Source: Luteococcus sp048595755
GTDB lineage: Bacteria; Actinomycetota; Actinomycetes; Propionibacteriales; Propionibacteriaceae
Reading direction: 5' to 3'
Length of the DNA: 64,000 nt
Assembly: GCF_048595755.1 (NCBI RefSeq)
Contig: NZ_CP184360.1
Span: forward strand, 1,240,001 to 1,304,000
Both the position numbers and the translations under genes were made by a program. Position 1 is the stretch's first letter. Every line of letters begins with the position of its first letter. A model generated the notes under the pieces. The model saw nothing but the letters and a program-made list of their open reading frames with translations, searched no databases and was not told where the DNA came from. Below, piece by piece: positions 61,233-64,000 of this stretch.

Positions 61233-61618
61233 TTCTCGACACGTCGGCCGTCGTGGCCGTGCTGAGTGGGGAGCCGGAGCGGGCCCAGTTCGTCGAGTTG
61301 ATGGCCTCGGCGGCCAGGGTGTGCATTGCCGCCCCCACCTTGCTGGAGCTGGGGATGGTCATTGACGGTGCCGCCAATCCCGTCCTGTCCAGAGCCCTGG
61401 ACAGCCTGATGCAGCAGCTCGACGTGGAGGTCCTGCCCTTCGATGCGGCCCAGGCGAAGCTGGCGCGCGATGCCTTCCGGGACTTCGGGCGGGGTTCGGG
61501 GCACCCGGCCCGGCTCAACTTCGGGGACTGCATCACCTATGCGGCCGCCAAGGCCTGTGGTGAGCCCCTGTTGTACAAAGGTCAGGACTTCTGTCACACG
61601 GACATTCGCGGGGTCTGA
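61229..61618 (+). CDS. vapC: VapC PIN-domain ribonuclease toxin
   Basis: A 129-residue PIN nuclease. Acidic residues Asp4 (MILDTSA), Glu40 (LLELG), Asp100 (NFGDCITYAAAK) and a fourth in the GQDFCHTDI end form the metal site. VapC toxins cleave tRNA or rRNA when freed of VapB. Confidence 0.9.
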   Translation: MILDTSAVVAVLSGEPERAQFVELMASAARVCIAAPTLLELGMVIDGAANPVLSRALDSLMQQLDVEVLPFDAAQAKLARDAFRDFGRGSGHPARLNFGDCITYAAAKACGEPLLYKGQDFCHTDIRGV

Positions 61619-61635
61619 TCTCGTAGTACCGCTGG

Positions 61636-61641
61636 TAGCTT
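61636..61641 (+). promoter_or_regulatory. -10 box, leaderless start of the GNAT gene
   Basis: TAGCTT with 6 bases to ATG 61648 and no ribosome site. Confidence 0.45.
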
Positions 61642-61647
61642 GTGGAC

Positions 61648-62076
61648 ATGCCTGACGTGAAGATCTCCACCTGGTCGAACAGCACCCCTCTTGACGAGAC
61701 AGGCATCATCGACCTCTACAACAGTGTCGGCTGGACCGCCTACACGGATCATCTCGACTCACTGTTCGAGGGTCTTCGGAAATCTCTCAGGGTTGTCCTC
61801 GCACACCGGGATGGTCAGCTCGTGGGTTTGGCCCGCATCATTGGTGACGGCGCCACGATCTGCTACCTGCAAGACGTCCTGGTCCACCCAGATGCGCGCA
61901 GGCAAGGGCTCGGTCAAGCACTGGTCCACATGGCCTTCGCCCCCTACGAGGGTGTTCGTCAGCATGTGCTGATCACTGATGAGGAACCCGGCCAGAAGGC
62001 CTTCTATGAGGCCATCGGATTCACCCAGCTGGGAGCGGCCACGCCCGGTCGCGCATTCGTCCGCTTCAATCCTTGA
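61648..62076 (+). CDS. GNAT acetyltransferase
   Basis: A 142-residue GCN5-type protein. The acetyl-CoA motif HPDARRQGLGQALVH (near 77-91) is intact (R-x-x-G-x-G). ATG 61648 is preferred to GTG 61642 by the -10 spacing. The acceptor is unknown. It lies just behind vapC but has its own promoter. Confidence 0.8.
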   Translation: MPDVKISTWSNSTPLDETGIIDLYNSVGWTAYTDHLDSLFEGLRKSLRVVLAHRDGQLVGLARIIGDGATICYLQDVLVHPDARRQGLGQALVHMAFAPYEGVRQHVLITDEEPGQKAFYEAIGFTQLGAATPGRAFVRFNP

Positions 62077-62093
62077 CCTCCGGGTGAGGCGAG

Positions 62094-62340
62094 TCAGCCG
62101 ATCTTCTCTTCGTCCAGCCGGTCGAGGATCCAGGAAGGCACCAGCGTGGATGTGGGCAGGTGGCGCGCTTGGGCGACTGCTTCGATCCGGGCCTGCTCCT
62201 CGGCGCTGAGGCGCCGAGGAGACCTTGGCCCGGTTGGGGCGAGCCACCTTTGCGTCACTCGGGTAGTCAAGGTCTTGTGTCTGCTCGGACTCGGCGCGCA
62301 GGCGCGCCGTCCCGTTGTCCCATGTGAGCTCTTCACCCAT
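62094..62340 (-). pseudogene. Frameshifted antitoxin-like (ribbon-helix-helix) gene
   Basis: ATG 62340 opens MGEELTWDNGTARLRAESEQ in one frame up to RPNRAK near 62225. The ending LSAEEQARIEAVAQARHLPT and SWILDRLDEEKIG lies in another frame. The total is 247 bases, 1 more than a multiple of 3. The shift falls on a perfect 10-bp palindrome (62197-62206/62211-62220, 4-base loop). The intact form would be a CopG-like antitoxin of about 82 residues. No toxin partner is adjacent. A sequencing error in the hairpin cannot be excluded. Confidence 0.6.
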
Positions 62341-62462
62341 GCGCGAGGTGTACTACGCCGTACTTCGCAGGCGGTAGGTTGCGAGCGGCCATCCCCAGCA
62401 CTTTCGAGGCCCCCACCTGGTCCGCTGCTGCTCCGCGGTCTGCGAGGCGAGGGCCCCAAACG

Positions 62463-62504
62463 CGGTTCGGCCCCGGAAAACACACGGTTTCCCGGGCCGA
62501 ACCG
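62463..62504 (-). terminator. Terminator of the 5'-nucleotidase gene
   Basis: Arms 62463-62481 and 62486-62504 pair at 17 of 19 with a 4-base loop, 22 bases past the leftward stop. The remaining 62341-62462 has no gene; paired GTAC boxes at 62350-62353 and 62360-62363 precede the antitoxin-like gene and may have been its operator. Confidence 0.65.
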
Positions 62505-62525
62505 ATGCCCAGGCGTTGTTGCTGA

Positions 62526-64000
62526 TCAGGCGATGGTGACCGGGATGCTCACCACGGTGCCGGACGGGGCGGCCTTCAGCGTGAGCATGGCGGCTCCCTT
62601 GGCGACGCTGTCGGGCACGGTCACCGTGATGGTGGCCTTGCCGTCGGCAACGGTCGCCGTGCCCACCTGCACGTCACCGATGCTGGCCACCAGCTGGGTG
62701 TTGGCCACGGCATCGGCCGACTTCATGTCCAGCGTGTCCAGCTGCAAGGCACCCTGCGGGGCGCCGACGGTGAAGGTGGTGGCCTGGCCGGCGGTCAGCG
62801 TGCTCGGGGTCTCCTTGACGCTGACGGCGCCGCGGGCGAAGCTCGGCGAGATGTTCTGCTGGGTCTGCAGCCAGTCCACCCAGGCGGCCAGGTCGCTGGC
62901 GCCGGTGTCGCGGGTGTTCTGCCCGTCGGCGAGCACGTGGAAGTTGTCGCCACCGGTGATCAGGAAGTTGCCCGAGCCGATGGTGTACAGCGCGGCGGGA
63001 TCGATCGGCTGGCCGTTGACCGCGATCGAGGTGATGCGATCACCGGCGGGACGCGACTCGTCGTAGGTGTAGGTGACGTTCTTGCTCAGCCCCAGCTGCA
63101 GGTAAGGGCGGCTCGGGGTGGAGCCGTCGGCATTGCTCTGCCACTGCTGCTCGAGCATGGTCTTCACCTGGGCGCCGGTCAGTTGCGTGGTCATCAGCGT
63201 GTTGGCGAAGGGCAGGATGGCGGCGGCAGCGGCGTAGCTGATGTCACCGGCAGGCAGGTCGGCGCGGGTGCCACCCGGGTTCTGCACGCCGATGAAGTTC
63301 TCGTCGCCATTGCTCAGGGTGTCGTAGAACATCTGGGCCACCATGTTGCTCATGGTGCTCTCGACGGCGCGGTTGTCGGGGCTGCCGTCGGCCTTCAGGC
63401 CACGGGTGACGGCGCCGCTGCTGTTGGCGATGACGCGGCTGCCGATGATCTCGGCCTGCTCCAGCGCCTCGGCGGTGAGCTTCTGCACCTCGGCGACGCG
63501 GGGGTACTGGGCCACCAGGGCGGGAACCTCGTCGCTGCCCTTGACCGGCAGGTTCTGGGCGGTGGCCTCGCAGACCGTGCCGCGCAGCTGCGCGCCGGGA
63601 TCCTTGACGGCACCCTTGCCGCGGCCCTTGTTGTTGCCGGGGCGGAAGGGCTGGGTGTTGTCCACGGTCAGCTGCACCTGGCCGACGGCAGCTCCGTAGC
63701 TGCCCGACTGGATCACGGGGCGGGTGCGGTCGGTGCCGGGCACCGGTGCCTGCCAGGCGTAGCTCTGGTGGGTGTGCGAGGTGAACAGTGCGGCCACCTC
63801 GGGCGAGGTGCCGGTGACGATGTCATTGAAGGCCTTGTTCTCCAGGGCCTCGTCCAGGCTGGCGGGATCGCTGACGGGCGCGCCCTCGTGGTAGCTGGCC
63901 AGCACCACGTCCACCTCGCCATTGGCCTCGTCGCCGTCGGTCAGTTCGGTGGCGTAGCGGTTCACGGCCTGCACCGGATCACCCAGATCGACATTGGTGA
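62526..64000 (-). CDS. 5'-nucleotidase family protein, C-terminal part (partial)
   Basis: About 490 codons are present; the start lies beyond the right edge. The 5'-nucleotidase C-terminal domain spans the middle: LPAGDISYAAAAAILPFANT, YLQLGLSKNVTYTYDESRPA and the substrate-stacking stretch YTIGSGNFLITGGDNFHVLA. The upstream part (TSHTHQSYAWQAPVPGTDRT) is the end of the metallophosphatase domain with its conserved His-x-His. A beta-rich C-terminal module (about the last 110 residues, ending SGTVVSIPVTIA) resembles an adhesion or Ig-like repeat. Probably exported; it hydrolyses nucleotides or UDP-sugars outside the cell. Confidence 0.85.
   Translation of the reverse strand, partial: TNVDLGDPVQAVNRYATELTDGDEANGEVDVVLASYHEGAPVSDPASLDEALENKAFNDIVTGTSPEVAALFTSHTHQSYAWQAPVPGTDRTRPVIQSGSYGAAVGQVQLTVDNTQPFRPGNNKGRGKGAVKDPGAQLRGTVCEATAQNLPVKGSDEVPALVAQYPRVAEVQKLTAEALEQAEIIGSRVIANSSGAVTRGLKADGSPDNRAVESTMSNMVAQMFYDTLSNGDENFIGVQNPGGTRADLPAGDISYAAAAAILPFANTLMTTQLTGAQVKTMLEQQWQSNADGSTPSRPYLQLGLSKNVTYTYDESRPAGDRITSIAVNGQPIDPAALYTIGSGNFLITGGDNFHVLADGQNTRDTGASDLAAWVDWLQTQQNISPSFARGAVSVKETPSTLTAGQATTFTVGAPQGALQLDTLDMKSADAVANTQLVASIGDVQVGTATVADGKATITVTVPDSVAKGAAMLTLKAAPSGTVVSIPVTIA

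Noticed and set aside
62094..62340. Programmed ribosomal frameshift in the antitoxin-like gene
   Set aside because: No slippery heptamer lies before the hairpin; mutation or sequencing error is simpler.
1..64000. CRISPR arrays, tRNA or rRNA genes
   Set aside because: No regularly spaced repeats and no cloverleaf or rRNA-like segments were found on reading both strands.

Overview
The window is high-GC DNA from an actinobacterium. The evidence is pervasive G/C third positions, an MprAB-like two-component system, a BioQ-like operator in front of bioYMN, and several genes that start 6-7 bases after a TANNNT -10 box (leaderless layout). The gene set (DMSO reductase, amidohydrolase/PD40 protein, GH92 mannosidase, DUF2079 protein) fits Propionibacteriales, but the family is an inference. 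No rRNA, tRNA, CRISPR array or intact insertion sequence was found.

Left arm, about 1-15.4 kb, is a defence island. A SNF2 helicase and an adenine-methylase-type protein (cut by the left edge) run leftward and resemble the drmD-drmMI half of class 1 DISARM. Divergent from them are a DNA-binding protein with a sigma-region-4-like helix-turn-helix and three HNH-associated repeats, then a 1969-residue DUF4011/helicase/Vsr-like nuclease/DUF3320 protein of the Hhe defence type. A decayed DUF262 (GmrSD-like) gene follows. Next comes an Abi_2/AbiF HEPN ribonuclease gene preceded by a perfect 22-bp hairpin and further stems (candidate RNA antitoxin), and translationally coupled to a gene of unknown function.

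From 15.4 to 23.5 kb are poorly characterised genes: a lipoprotein, a DUF6308-like protein, small cytoplasmic proteins, a zinc-ribbon protein, a self-inhibited Fic protein behind a repeated operator, a GT1 glycosyltransferase and two coupled exported proteins.

From 23.7 to 32.1 kb, all leftward: a Tat-exported PD40/amidohydrolase, an APC permease, an MprAB-like sensor/regulator pair, a protein with two tandem DUF6457-like units and an iron-sulfur protein. The last two face the dmsABCD operon (32.2-36.9 kb) across a palindromic operator. The operon encodes a Tat-exported molybdenum reductase, its electron-transfer and membrane subunits and its chaperone. It is followed by mhpDFEBC (37.0-41.7 kb), which converts 2,3-dihydroxyphenylpropionate to central metabolites but lacks the mhpA hydroxylase. 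Respiratory and catabolic modules therefore lie side by side.

From 41.8 to 55.1 kb is mixed housekeeping: two MFS carriers, a peptidase-E-like protein with a long charged tail, a degenerate membrane kinase, a low-molecular-weight phosphatase, a holin-like protein, ornithine carbamoyltransferase, AIM24, the biotin transporter bioYMN, a Mug-type glycosylase, a PatB/MalY lyase and a cold-shock protein. From 55.4 kb to the right edge lie a DUF2079 membrane protein with a GH92 mannosidase, a small membrane protein, a VapBC pair, a GNAT acetyltransferase, a frameshifted antitoxin-like gene and the C-terminal part of a 5'-nucleotidase.
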